Shown here: piece after piece, positions 53,777 to 63,897 of the stretch
Position numbering within the stretch: position 1 is the first letter of the stretch
How the letters are laid out: the number at the start of each line of letters is the position of its first letter
Source of the DNA: Lucinisca nassula
Lineage: Eukaryota > Mollusca > Bivalvia > Lucinida > Lucinidae
DNA length: 64,000 nt
Assembly (NCBI GenBank): GCA_963580285.1
Contig: CAUZLF010000699.1
Coordinates: forward strand, 62,001 to 126,000
Reading direction: 5' to 3'
Notes under the pieces: generated by a model
The model's database searches: none
The model's input: the letters and a program-made list of their open reading frames with translations, nothing else
Told to the model about the DNA's origin: nothing
Program-made: the position numbers and the translations under genes

Positions 53777-54129
53777 TTAATTAGAAAAAAATCCCAAAAA
53801 TTACCCTCATGACTCCTTACTTGGAGCTAAGAGTTATTTTGATGCAGTTCCTGAATGCTGAAAAAAAAATGGTGGAATTATTGGTGAAAAGGCTTATAGA
53901 CACTGTTAGAAAAATAACATGCGGGTAGGGTATACTATAACTAACCTCTGTACATTTTGCATAGCTATAGTAAGTTCATTGCACAGTTTCATGCTTACAA
54001 AATATTTTTTACAGGCTAGTCGTGATACTGTAGGTATTTAAGACGAATGGATATACCTGGCAGATTTTTCTGCCATTTTTTCAAAGGGAGACAACTTTCG
54101 TGACTTCCTGTTTCTGTCCCATATAAAAA

Positions 54130-54196
54130 GGGGTCTACTCTTAAAGGAAAGAATTTGCTCCTCAGGAGCAAATTCTTTCCTTTAAGAGTTGACCCC
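54130..54196. repeat. Near-perfect 67-bp palindrome
   Basis: Two 33-bp arms with a single mismatch and a one-base apex (GAATTTGCTCCTCAGGAGCA in the centre). It is the better conserved relative of the foldback at 28398-28465. Confidence 0.85.
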
Positions 54197-54500
54197 TATT
54201 GACATGGGAGACGATAAAAAACATTTTTTCTTTTAAGTTCCTCAGTTCCAACAAAGAACTTGATAATTAGAAAATGTTTTCATTCAAGCACCCCACCCCA
54301 ACACCGAAAAAAAAAAAAAACGAAAAAAAAAAAGATATTACATGTTGATGGTTAAATTTTCAAAAATACATGGTTTTATTGTAGAATTGCTTCATTAAAA
54401 ATCTGAAAGAAAGATTTTAGTGAATCCACTTATCTCTCTACATGTATATTTGTTTTTATGAATTGAAATAAACCAATCAAATTCTTGGGAATTATTATAG

Positions 54501-54575
54501 AATCTGAATCATCTTCACCAACACGAGAATCAGATCGTGACTCAATCATGATGACACCAACATTGAAGGCATCAG
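54501..54575 (+). CDS. Ankyrin-domain gene, candidate Ser-rich exon
   Basis: The acceptor (GGGAATTATTATAG) is AT-rich; the donor is GTATTG. The exon is phase 1 at both ends (75 nt), so it can follow the ankyrin exon at 26714 directly and keep the frame open. It reads SESSSPTRESDRDSIMMTPT then LKAS, a Ser/Thr/Arg-rich, probably disordered and phosphorylatable linker. It is an alternative to the exon at 50066 rather than its continuation. No following exon was found before the window ends. Confidence 0.5.
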
Positions 54576-54725
54576 GTATTGCCATGGCAACTAATAATGT
54601 GACTACTATTGTAGCATAATGTGAAAAGCATGTGTGTGTCTAGGTATTTGTTCCTGTAGCCTAACAGAGGGATGGAAGAGTGTTCAGGGTGTTTTGAAGC
54701 CTTTCAACAGTACTTCAGAATCACA

Positions 54726-55028
54726 TGTTTTGTTTGTTTGATTTGAGGTTTAACGTCCCCATCAACACTGTATATGTCATTTTGGAGAGGTTGCTTCCAA
54801 TTTTGTGGGACTTTTACCCAACATTGAGTTGATATGACATCTCAAGCCCTGTCGTCCAATGAAACCAATAGGGTTTATAAGCATGGACGGTCCGACTCGC
54901 ACCGCTTTGCCTGGGCAGGCTTAGATCCTGTAAGCGGTTTACCAGTACTCATGTGCCGTTGGTTTCAGCTCTGTGTGGCAGCATCATGCAGCCCATCTAT
55001 TTCTTCAAGCCCCGATGGGCGGGTGCCG
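54726..55028 (-). mobile_element. Family B SINE, 11-bp TSD
   Basis: Full-length reverse copy flanked by TCAGAATCACA at 54715-54725 and 55029-55039. Confidence 0.87.
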
Positions 55029-55296
55029 TCAGAATCACACATACATCCCAAGGACAGAATTCACCACCCAATTATGAGGTTTTTGTGTAATAAACTCAGA
55101 CTAGTGTATATAATTCCCGTGAGGAGGTGATGTAGTTTGAAGATACAATCATGTAGTTAGATTCTAAGATAGGAATACATGCACATGTCTTATCAGTGAG
55201 GAAGCCAAGGTTTGAAAGCATGAGACTATTATTCCAGGGTCTTTTAAATATGTGCGGATGTGCCATTGTTCATTGTTTTAACGTTGCTTGTATGTT

Positions 55297-56245
55297 TATA
55301 CCCCCGGCATACGAAGTATGCTATGGGGGTATATAGTTTTTGTCTTGCCGTTCGTCTGTCCGTGTGTCCGTCTGTCCGTCCGTTAACATTTTGGTTAAAG
55401 TTTTGCGTCAAAGTTTCTAGGAGATTGTATCTTCTGAACCCTTTGATAGATTTAGTTGATACTTACACTGAAGTTACATACTGGTCTAAAGATTTCATTG
55501 ATGCATGTCCCACCCCCCAGAGTGACCTTGATGTCAAGGTCACAGACTTAGAAATTTTACATTTGGTTAAAGTTTTGCGTCAAAGTTTCTAGGAGATTGT
55601 ATCTTCTGAGCCCTTTGATAGTTTTAGTTGATACTTACACTGAAGTTACATACTGGTCTTAAGATTTCATTGATGCATGTCCCCCCCCCCCCCCCCCCAC
55701 CACCACAGTGCCCTTAAGGTCATGGACATAGAGTTTGAAATTTTACAATCGGTTAAATTTTTATGACAAAGTTTATAGATGCCTATTATGTTCTAAACTC
55801 TAAGACAAATTCAGTTGATACTTGCATCAATGTACCAGTCCCAACATTTTGTGATGTATGTCCCTTCCCCCACCCACGGCAACCTGGACCTCAAGGTCAT
55901 GGACTTAGAAATTTTACATTTGGTTAAAGTTTTATAACAAAGTTTATAGATGCCTATATGTTCTAAACTCTATCTAAGACAAATTCAATTCATACTTGCA
56001 TCGATGTTGCATACCGGTCCAAAGATTTCATTGATGCATAACCCACCTTGCTACTTCAGTAACATTGATACCCCCACTCCTTCAGTCACTTTGATGCCCT
56101 CACTCCCTTGGTCCATTTAGAAATTTTATGTTTAGTTTAGCTTTTACAAGCACATTTATAGATTCTTATAGCTTCTTCACATCTTCATTCATATTACATA
56201 CAATCTTGAAAGCTATATCAGAGTATGGCGCTGGCCGGGGGTATA
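55297..56245 (-). mobile_element. HINE/pearl-like element, 0.95 kb
   Basis: The ends TATACCCCCGGC (55297-55308) and GCCGGGGGTATA (56234-56245) are a perfect 12-bp inverted repeat. The left end forms a clean hairpin (CCCCCGGCATACGAAGTATG with CTATGGGGG), followed by a (GTCC/GTCT) microsatellite (55345-55386). Core units of about 180 bp share TTAAAGTTTTGCGTCAAAGT and TGATGCATGTCCCACC. GTGACCTTGATGTCAAGGTCAC is a palindrome of two AGGTCA-type sites. Confidence 0.8.
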
Positions 56246-56552
56246 CGTGACCCACTTGTCGCTTTCTCTAGTTTTTCATGAAACATGTGTTTACTCATGA
56301 CTCATGATTGATAGCGAGATCAGGGCACAGTTGTTAAAAATTAATCATTAGATGGCAAATATACTACTATTTCTGCTGAAAAAATATGTGATTAGCTTTT
56401 AGCAATGGAAGAGTCCGCTAGTATACAATGGGTGAAATAGCTTAGAACAACTGTGGCCTGATTTCCAGTGTGTGTGGCATTGTTTGAATGAATGACACGA
56501 GTTTTGTTTTTGAGAAGTAAAAACAAATGTTGTACATTAAAATTCCTATTAT

Positions 56553-56765
56553 ACAGTAAAATTCTTATTTTAAGACCGCCTTTGGGACTGTTGAAAAATG
56601 GTCTTTAAGACCACTTTTGAACAGTCCCAAAGATGGTGTCTGACCAAAGGACACTGTATGCAAAAAAAACACAAAATGAATAACTGCAACCTACTAAATA
56701 AGATTTTTAAAGCAGAATTACACTTACATTTAGGTGGTCTTGATAACGGAATTTCACTGTATTTT
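56553..56765. mobile_element. Short MITE with ACAGTAAAATTC ends
   Basis: The left end, TACAGTAAAATTCTTATTTT, and right end, GGAATTTCACTGTA, are inverted repeats. The interior has a hairpin AAGACCGCCTTTGGGACTGT with ACAGTCCCAAAGATGGTGTC. TA at both ends suggests a Tc1/mariner type. Confidence 0.6.
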
Positions 56766-57015
56766 GATTTTGCCTATTTTATGATAATTTTTCTGTAATG
56801 TCACTAATACTGTAGTGTTCCTGAATAATTTTGTATTCTTTTAAATTATTTGAAAGTATATATGGCATAGTGACTTGTTAAGCACTCTGTCTCAAAATAA
56901 AAAAAAAGTATGTATGTTTTGGGTTTCATGTCAGGAAAAAAATGGTATTTTTTTTTTTAAGAAGATTATCTAACTAGAAACAGCTTCAGACTCACCTTGA
57001 TGAGGCAATTGTAAC

Positions 57016-58112
57016 AAGTACACCTCAACCTCGTTATAACACGGAACTCCGGGTCCAACCAACGGACCGTGTTAGTTAACCGAATCGTGTTATAAACGCC
57101 GACCGTATTTGTCACAGATCAACCATTGACACAATGGTGATCAATAGTTTCCCAAACAAGATGATGTGCGGTCCGGTTAATGACCGTATTTCCCGACTAA
57201 AATGTGTTTAGAACTAATCAATGGCAGTAAATACCATGGCCCATCAAGTCAAACAAGTCACTTTAATCGAAACCAGCTGATAAACCATGTTTTATATCCA
57301 GAAATCGTCCGATTTGACAGCGAGTATGACGCCATTTTGATAGCTGGTTTCCGGCTTACTTTGGTGTAGCTGAGCGTCCGGAACCGTACCGAACTACAGT
57401 ACCGTTAATACATTTCAATGGTGAAATTACCGGGTTAGGGTTCGGAACCGGACAATGATCAACGCTTACAAGAAATTTGAATTCCTTCCCTTGAAATGTC
57501 TTACCCTTAATATTTTAGTCATTTGAAACGATTTTTAATGGCGCACGTGGTTTTTGAATGATTTTTTTACCGCGAAAATCGATCTTGAACATGTTTTATC
57601 ATTTACTTTTAAGCTGGAATAAATTTGACTTTCTTTTACATGCGGCTCTAGAAAATGAGTTTTATTGCAGTTGACCGATCACATCGTCTGCATCGATGTT
57701 TAAAGTTACTGCTGAGCAGTGATCCTTAACAGAGCGTGATAAATATTTTTTTCCGGTTGCGTAACTGAGTTCTTTAATCTCTTTATCTCACTAAGCCAAC
57801 ACTTTTGATTGTGCCGATGGCAGTTCATGTTTATCATGCGTGTCAAGCTAAACACGTTTATATACTGTATATTCAACCCTGCTGGAAGCCTGCAATAAAT
57901 ATCAAAAAGTACCGTTATAAACCGTGTTAGCTACCGTATTACCGCAGTCAAAAGTGAGAGGAAAATAAATTTGTTGTGCTTAAAACCTGATACAATCCTT
58001 GGATAATATTTATAAATGTTGGTTGGGGAAAATTTGGGGTCCAAACCAAAACCGTGTTATATCCGAATTCGTGCTGTAACGAATCGTGCTATAACGAGGT
58101 CCGGGTGTACCA
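57016..58112. mobile_element. ~1.1 kb DNA transposon, non-coding
   Basis: The terminal inverted repeats TACACCTCAACCTCGTTATA and TATAACGAGGTCCGGGTGTA mark it. AACCGTGTTA-type motifs recur near both ends. TA at the outer edge fits Tc1/mariner/pogo-like targets, but no transposase is readable. The shorter 'CACCACAACCTC' MITEs are probably deletion derivatives of this kind of element. Confidence 0.6.
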
Positions 58113-58119
58113 TGGAAAT

Positions 58120-58735
58120 ATTAGAAAAATTATCCCCAATTTATAGAACAACAACCAGATTCTAGTATTTATTGTTTATTGAACAAGATTGCCAATCAGG
58201 GACCAGCCCAGCTAATTATAGCAAATTATTGAAATGTATTAAAATGTTCTGGGCTAAGTGCTCTGTAACCCAGTAACAAGTTGCCAAAATTAGATATGCA
58301 ATGGTTTTTGGGGTTGTCTTGGCGATTATTCAGAGAACGTCCGGATAGTTCTAGAAAGTAAGCCTGGAGATAAATTTTGGAGGAGCCATAGCAGGTGTTC
58401 AGAGAGATTCTGCAGTATCTTTAGAATGGTTGCTTGTGGCCCAAACGATGACAGATTTAGCTGAGAGGACCCTTAAAGATAAAGCTGGAAGAGTGGCTCC
58501 CCAAAATCTCTTCTCAGTACTCCCTATGAGAGTCCTAGTGCACCACTAAAAAGCATAGTTTGAACTTTTTTTTTTTACCCAGAAAAAAAAAACTGATAAA
58601 AAAATTCTAGATTTCACCAAAAAATTAGTGAGGTTGGGGAAACCCTTAACACACACACATGCTTTATTTAGGAAGAAACAGAAATAAATGTAGGCCTTTC
58701 CTCAGAATGTATGTTGACTACTGCATTGAATTTTT
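58120..58735. other. Intergenic or intronic, no recognised element
   Basis: No exon or repeat family recognised. Confidence 0.45.
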
Positions 58736-58751
58736 CCCACTTTGACTTTGA

Positions 58752-59049
58752 TTTTGTTTGATTTGAGGTTTAACGTCACCGTCAACACTGTAAAGGTCAT
58801 TTTGGAGATGTTGCTTCCAATTTTGTGGGACTGTCAACCGACATTGAGATGAAATGACATCTCAAGCCCTGCCGCTCAATGAAACCAATAGAGTTATTAA
58901 GCATGGACGGGCCGACTCGCACTGCTTTGCCTGGGCAGGCTTAGATCCTCTAAGCGGTTTACCAGTACTCATGTGCCGGTCAGTTTCAGCTCTGGTGGAA
59001 GCATCATGCAGCCCATATATTTCTTCAAGCCCCGATGGGCGGGGGCCAT
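58752..59049 (-). mobile_element. Family B SINE, perfect 12-bp TSD
   Basis: Full-length reverse copy flanked by CTTTGACTTTGA at 58740-58751 and 59050-59061. Confidence 0.87.
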
Positions 59050-59199
59050 CTTTGACTTTGAATGTAAGAAAATAATTCTGTTTGCTTTGAAATATATACT
59101 CATTTTATTTTGGTGAAAAAGATCTACTCTCCCATTAAAAAGGTCATAGACCTTAGGAGTGGTGTGGTTAGTGTAAGAATACTTAGCTAATTCAAAATC

Positions 59200-59402
59200 T
59201 TAACCCTTCAGATGCCGAGAAAAACTACATCTGAAAATGTCATCGTTTTATGTTGTTTGCTGAATTTTTTGTTAACTTTTTAAAAATATTTTTCTTAGAG
59301 GAGCAGTCTGATTTGGGTCCACACTGTTTGCAAAAATGACTTAAGTAACCAGCGGACAACAAAGCAGATGACAAGTCTCATGATTGGCATTTTATGGGTT
59401 AA
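59200..59402 (+). mobile_element. TTAA MITE, 'AAGATGCC' family
   Basis: TTAACCCTTCAGATGCCGAG and GATTGGCATTTTATGGGTTAA, TTAA at both ends. The left arm of the core hairpin is deleted. Confidence 0.7.
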
Positions 59403-59603
59403 TTATTATATGACCATGAATACACCTGTGCAAAATCATTCTGTTTAGCACATCATTTTGGCATAAGCCTGTTAAGGCAGTAAAGAATTTTCCTCAACAC
59501 AAAATTAAAAAGTTACTGGAACATTGATAAATAAATAAAATAAATGCATAAATAAATAAAATTCCCAGATAAACAAATAAAATCCCAAGACAATTAAACC
59601 ACT

Positions 59604-59965
59604 TTTTCATATGACATCGCGTCTGAGATAATAACGCCATGTAATAAATTCCGTAATCCACTAGTGGATTAAATATGCAAATTAGTAAGATACGTCCCGT
59701 AACGTTACATGTACGACGTCATTAACGACGTCGCGTTTACTAATGACGGAATATTGACATTTTTGTCAACAAATTGTGAAATAAATGCACTTTAGATGTC
59801 ATATGATAAATAAGATCTTGCATTCGTGCTCATGTATTATTGAATTTATTAAACTCATTGAGGAAAAGGGATAAAAAGCTCAGCAAAGCCTCGCATTTTA
59901 TCCCTTTTCCTCAACTCATTTAATAAATTGAATAATACATGAACACTCATGTAAGATCCTCTATG
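59604..59965 (-). mobile_element. Foldback element with 46-bp arms
   Basis: A long hairpin at 59831-59941 (CATGTATTATTGAATTTATT paired with AATAAATTGAATAATACATG, about 41 of 46 positions pairing). It is the reverse-oriented counterpart of 10790-11150, including AATCCACTAGTGGATT and CCGTAACGTTACATGTACG. Confidence 0.75.
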
Positions 59966-60084
59966 TAATAATGGGTTGACTAAAAACACATTGCATAAGC
60001 ATTTTGTTGAAAGGAAATGTAAAATTTATCGGCAAAACTATAATAAAATAATATTCTTGAACCATGCATGTCTGTGAACAAAGA

Positions 60085-60250
60085 TCCTCTAAACCCCACT
60101 TTATATAGAGAAAGGTGGGGTTTACGGGGATATGCATGATCTGCCTTATTTTTACTGAAAAAAAATAGATTGTGAGGACTTGTCAGAACTGCCTCATTGA
60201 AGCGGTTCTAACGAGCAACCACAATCTATGTTGAAAACAGAAATAAGAGA
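60085..60250. mobile_element. Foldback MITE, 'ACCCCAGTTTTA' family
   Basis: TAAACCCCACTTTATATAGA pairs with AAAGGTGGGGTTTA; ATAGATTGTGAGGACTTGTC pairs with ACGAGCAACCACAATCTAT. Confidence 0.65.
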
Positions 60251-60511
60251 GATGTGACAATATTTACCTAATATTTGTCATTTCTTCTGAAACCATGCTG
60301 TACTCCATTATTTCACACAGACATGTTATCCAAATGAATAAATATCTTGTGATTTGTGACCCACCAAGTCTCACTCTGTTACTAAATAGAAGATACTCTG
60401 AAAGGAAAGTTTTCTCTCAGAGGGAGCAAAATATACAGTCAAACTTCAATAGGGACCACGAAAATCTGTTCGAGACAGGGGTAGTTAGAGCCACTGAGTG
60501 ATACTGCCAGG

Positions 60512-60812
60512 ACCGCCCATCGTGGCTTGAAGAAATGGATGGGCTGCATGATGCTTCCATGCAGAGCTGAAACCAACTGCACACGAGTTCTGGTAAACTG
60601 CTTGGAGGATCTAAGCCTGCCCAGGCAAAGTGGTGCATGTCAGACCGTCAATGCTTTTAAACCCTATTCTTTTCATTGGGCGACAGGGCTTGAGATGTCA
60701 TTTCATCTCAATGTCAGGTAAAAGTCTCACGAAATTGGAAGCAGCGTCTCCAAAAGTGACCTATACAGTGTTGACGGGGGCGTTAAACCTCAAATCAAAC
60801 AAACAAATAAAT
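60512..60812 (+). mobile_element. Family B SINE
   Basis: Full-length forward copy (CCGCCCATCGTGGCTTGAAG to AATCAAACAAACAAATA). No clear duplication; at 60437 a fragment with ACAGTCAAACTTCAATAGGG precedes it. Confidence 0.8.
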
Positions 60813-60839
60813 TGGATTTTATCGCCTTTGAATCTGACA

Positions 60840-61495
60840 ATTTTTCCACAATAATGCATTGTTGACATGGACGTCATCTTGACGTTACATAATCCCGCCA
60901 AAGTGTTATTACACATGTGGTCATACTATTTTTAGTACACCATGTTACCCATTGCTTATCAATGACGTCGTAAGATAAAGTCTTATATGAGAAGGGGGAC
61001 AAAACACTTTATGCTCGAGTTTCCTCCCTTGATGGTTATTAGTTTCACCTTTAATTCCATCCATTAGTTCTGGTATTGTGTAAATAGCAGCACTTTTAAG
61101 GTGTGATAGTTTTGCAATATCAATTTACTGTTGTTAAACACTTGAGGCGGACTTAAGCTTCTGTTGCTTGTCAAACTCAGGAAACTTGACCTAAAATTGG
61201 TGGTCATATTTCATATTTGATTAGATAAAAACTGTTCAAAAGTATGTTATCATGTAAAGGTAAATGATATATGCCTGATATTTGTGCTAGCTTGGAATTC
61301 ATAATTAAAAAAAAACCCGAAAAGATTGTGAACTTGAGAAAAAAATACACCACCATAAGAAACTATGAAAAATTGATAAATATATCAGTTATATCAGGGA
61401 TAGGAATATACCTTTTACATTCTAACTTTGAAAACTAAGGTACATTTTGGAATATTTAATCCATTTATACTGAATGAAAGAATGAATGGTAGTTT
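60840..61495. other. Unassigned
   Basis: No gene or repeat family recognised. Confidence 0.45.
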
Positions 61496-61498
61496 TTA

Positions 61499-62620
61499 GC
61501 TCACCAGAGCCGAAGGCTCCGGGGGAGCTTATAGGATAGGCAGTTGTCCGTCGTCTGCGTCGTCTGGTGACGTCAACACTTTTAAACGACATCTCCTCTG
61601 AAGCCGCTAGGCCGATTGGGCCCAAATTTCATCAGTAGCATCCTTGGGTTGGGTGATTGAAAATTTGTGTTTTTTTTTTATGAAATTCGGCTCATTAGTT
61701 TGGTTGCTATGGCAACTTAGAGTTTCCATAGACTTATAATGGGGAAAATTGAAAAATGGCATTTACTGCCAAGCCGCTGCAGATATTTCACAACAGGCCC
61801 AATATTCCAGAAACCTAACAGATCCAAACCCCTAAATGAAATATATTTTTGTTCCTTATGATAAGTTGCATTCAGTGACACCAACCTGGGGGACACCCGG
61901 GATGTGCCCGGGACATGCCAACCCCCTCCACTTCATAAAAGGTTGGCCCCCACCCATAGGGGCCTGAAGAAATATATGGGCTGCATGATGCTTCCAGGCA
62001 GAGCTGAATCCGGTCCGCACACTAGTACTGGTAAACCGCTTAGAGGATCTTACCTGTCCAGGAACCGCGGTGCGAGGTGGACCATCCATGCTAATAAACC
62101 CTATTGGTTTCATTGGGCGGCAGGGCTTGAGATGTCATTTCATGTCAATGTCGGGTAAAAGCCCCACAAAATAGGAAGTAACGTCTCCGAAATGACCTTT
62201 ACAGTGTTGACGGGGAAACCTCAAATCAAACAAACAAACAAAACTTCATAAAAGGCCAAATATTCCATAACCTTACAAATCCACACCCCTAAACCATATA
62301 TATTCTTGTTCCTTATGATAAGAAGCATTAAGTGACACCAACCTGGGGGTCCCCTCAGATGTGCAGGGGACATGCCCCACCCCCTCCACTTCATAAAATG
62401 CCATTTATCTCAGAAACCATTCAGATCTCCACCCCATAACCATATATATTCTTGTTCCTTATGATAAGAAGCACTCAGCGACACCAAGCTGAGGGTCTCC
62501 CGGGATGTGCCGGGGCCATGCCCCACCCCCTCCACTTCATAAAAGGCCAAAAATTAAAGAAACCTTACCGATCCCCACCCCTTAACCATATATATTCTTG
62601 TTCCTTGTAATAAGACCATT
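61499..62620 (-). mobile_element. HINE/pearl-like element, right end unclear
   Basis: The left end has nested hairpins (AGCTC...GAGCT; GAGCCGAAGGCTC) and a degenerate CGTC repeat (61548-61570). Core units of about 145 bp from 61795 on contain CATATATATTCTTGTTCCTT, GTGACACCAACCTGGGGG and CACTTCATAAAAGGCCAAA. A SINE (61943-62242) splits one unit. No matching right terminus before the next MITE fragment. Confidence 0.6.
61943..62242 (+). mobile_element. Family B SINE, perfect 13-bp TSD, nested in a HINE
   Basis: Full-length forward copy. Flanks ACTTCATAAAAGG at 61930-61942 and 62243-62255. Confidence 0.9.
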
Positions 62621-62797
62621 CAGTGTTTGGCATTCAATTTATGAATTTGTAGCAATAAATTACATTAAGTAATTTGATTGGTTGATAGACAGAAATGGGT
62701 GTGGCTCAAATGAATATTCAGCAGGATAGGGGTTAAAGTTACCAGCAGATGACAAGGCAGACGACAATTGTTGTGATTGGCATCTTTTTGATTAATA
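62621..62797 (+). mobile_element. Right halves of two MITEs
   Basis: 62621-62737 is the right half of the 'TATCCTGCTG' family (ending TTCAGCAGGATAGGGGTTAA). 62738-62797 is the right end of the 'AAGATGCC' family (GCAGACGACAATTGTTGTGA). Confidence 0.65.
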
Positions 62798-62962
62798 TTT
62801 TATCAGTTGAAATATTTTTTATTTATACACTGAAGCATTATCATAAGTCCACAATGGATTTGAAACACTTCAAGACTAAGCAGTCATATTGAAGTTTCAA
62901 TATCACTTGTATTAAATACCCAGAGACGTTAAGCCAGGCCATTGAATCTAAAATCTTTGAAC

Positions 62963-63168
62963 TTAACCCACTTAGTACCAGAAACCCCAAAATGGGTACC
63001 CTGGCAAGCAGAATGCGGCGTCTGATCAGGGCCTTCACTGTTTGCAAAAAGTTCAGCCATTTTCAAAATCAATTTTGAAGAAAACACAACCTGTCACCCC
63101 TAAATTTTGATATGGACTCCTGCTATATATAAAGAGGAAGCTTCCATTTGGTACAAAATGGGTTGAAA
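62963..63168 (+). mobile_element. TTAA MITE, 'CAGTACC' family
   Basis: TTAACCCACTTAGTACCAGA on the left, TTTGGTACAAAATGGGTTGA on the right; the left arm of the core hairpin is shortened. Confidence 0.7.
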
Positions 63169-63310
63169 GAAAAGTTGTTATTGGGACACCACAGTCCTGT
63201 GTTTTCCTTAATCTATAACAGAATCAAAATCGTGGACAATATTTAAGATGGGTTGTTCAATTTGAAAAGATTGTTATCAACAACTTTCAAGATGGTGACT
63301 ATACATTGAA

Positions 63311-63552
63311 TTAACCCATTTCGTTGTGTGAGGCCCCTAAACAGGTTGCCAACAAACAGCCCAGGCCCAGACCAGACACCACATAAAGCGACTCAGATAG
63401 ACTCCACAGAACGTGGCAGCTGAGCAGGACCTTCATTGTTTACAAAACATTCGACCATTTTTAAATTGATTCTTAAAATGAGCCCAAGTTTGTACCCCTT
63501 AATTTTGAAAATGTCCCCTTCTGGATTCCATTAAGTGAAAAATGGGTTGATG
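63311..63552 (+). mobile_element. TTAA MITE, 'CAGTACC' family, diverged
   Basis: TTAACCCATTTCGTTGTGTG on the left, GTGAAAAATGGGTTGA on the right, with CAGGCCCAGACCAGACACCA in the core. Confidence 0.6.
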
Positions 63553-63601
63553 TGATAAGATTTTTTTCATGCGAAACATTTTCTTTTTCTGTAAATCTGT
63601 T

Positions 63602-63855
63602 TAACCCATAAGATGCCCGTTACAACAATAATCATCTGCTTTGTCGTCGTGGAGATTGATCATGAAATATTTTCTGCCATCATTGTCTGCCTTCCGCTGA
63701 CCCAAGAAGGGCAGTTGTCAGTTTTTGGTAAAAGAATGTACACTGTACTGGTTAACCACTTATGTATAAGCCTGCCCAGAAAAAGTGTGGTACTGACTGG
63801 CTTGTCATAACCTAAATAGTGTTGACTTGGCCATTAAACTCCAAACTGAAACAAA
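63602..63855 (+). mobile_element. MITE end joined to a family A SINE
   Basis: 63602-63648 is the left end of an 'AAGATGCC' MITE (TTAACCCATAAGATGCCCG). The SINE body (GAGATTGATCATGAAATATT to ATAGTGTTGACTTGGCCATT) starts immediately after, without its tRNA head. Confidence 0.65.
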
Positions 63856-63897
63856 TTTTCCTTCGACAAATCTTTATTTATAATTGTTGCTCTTTTA

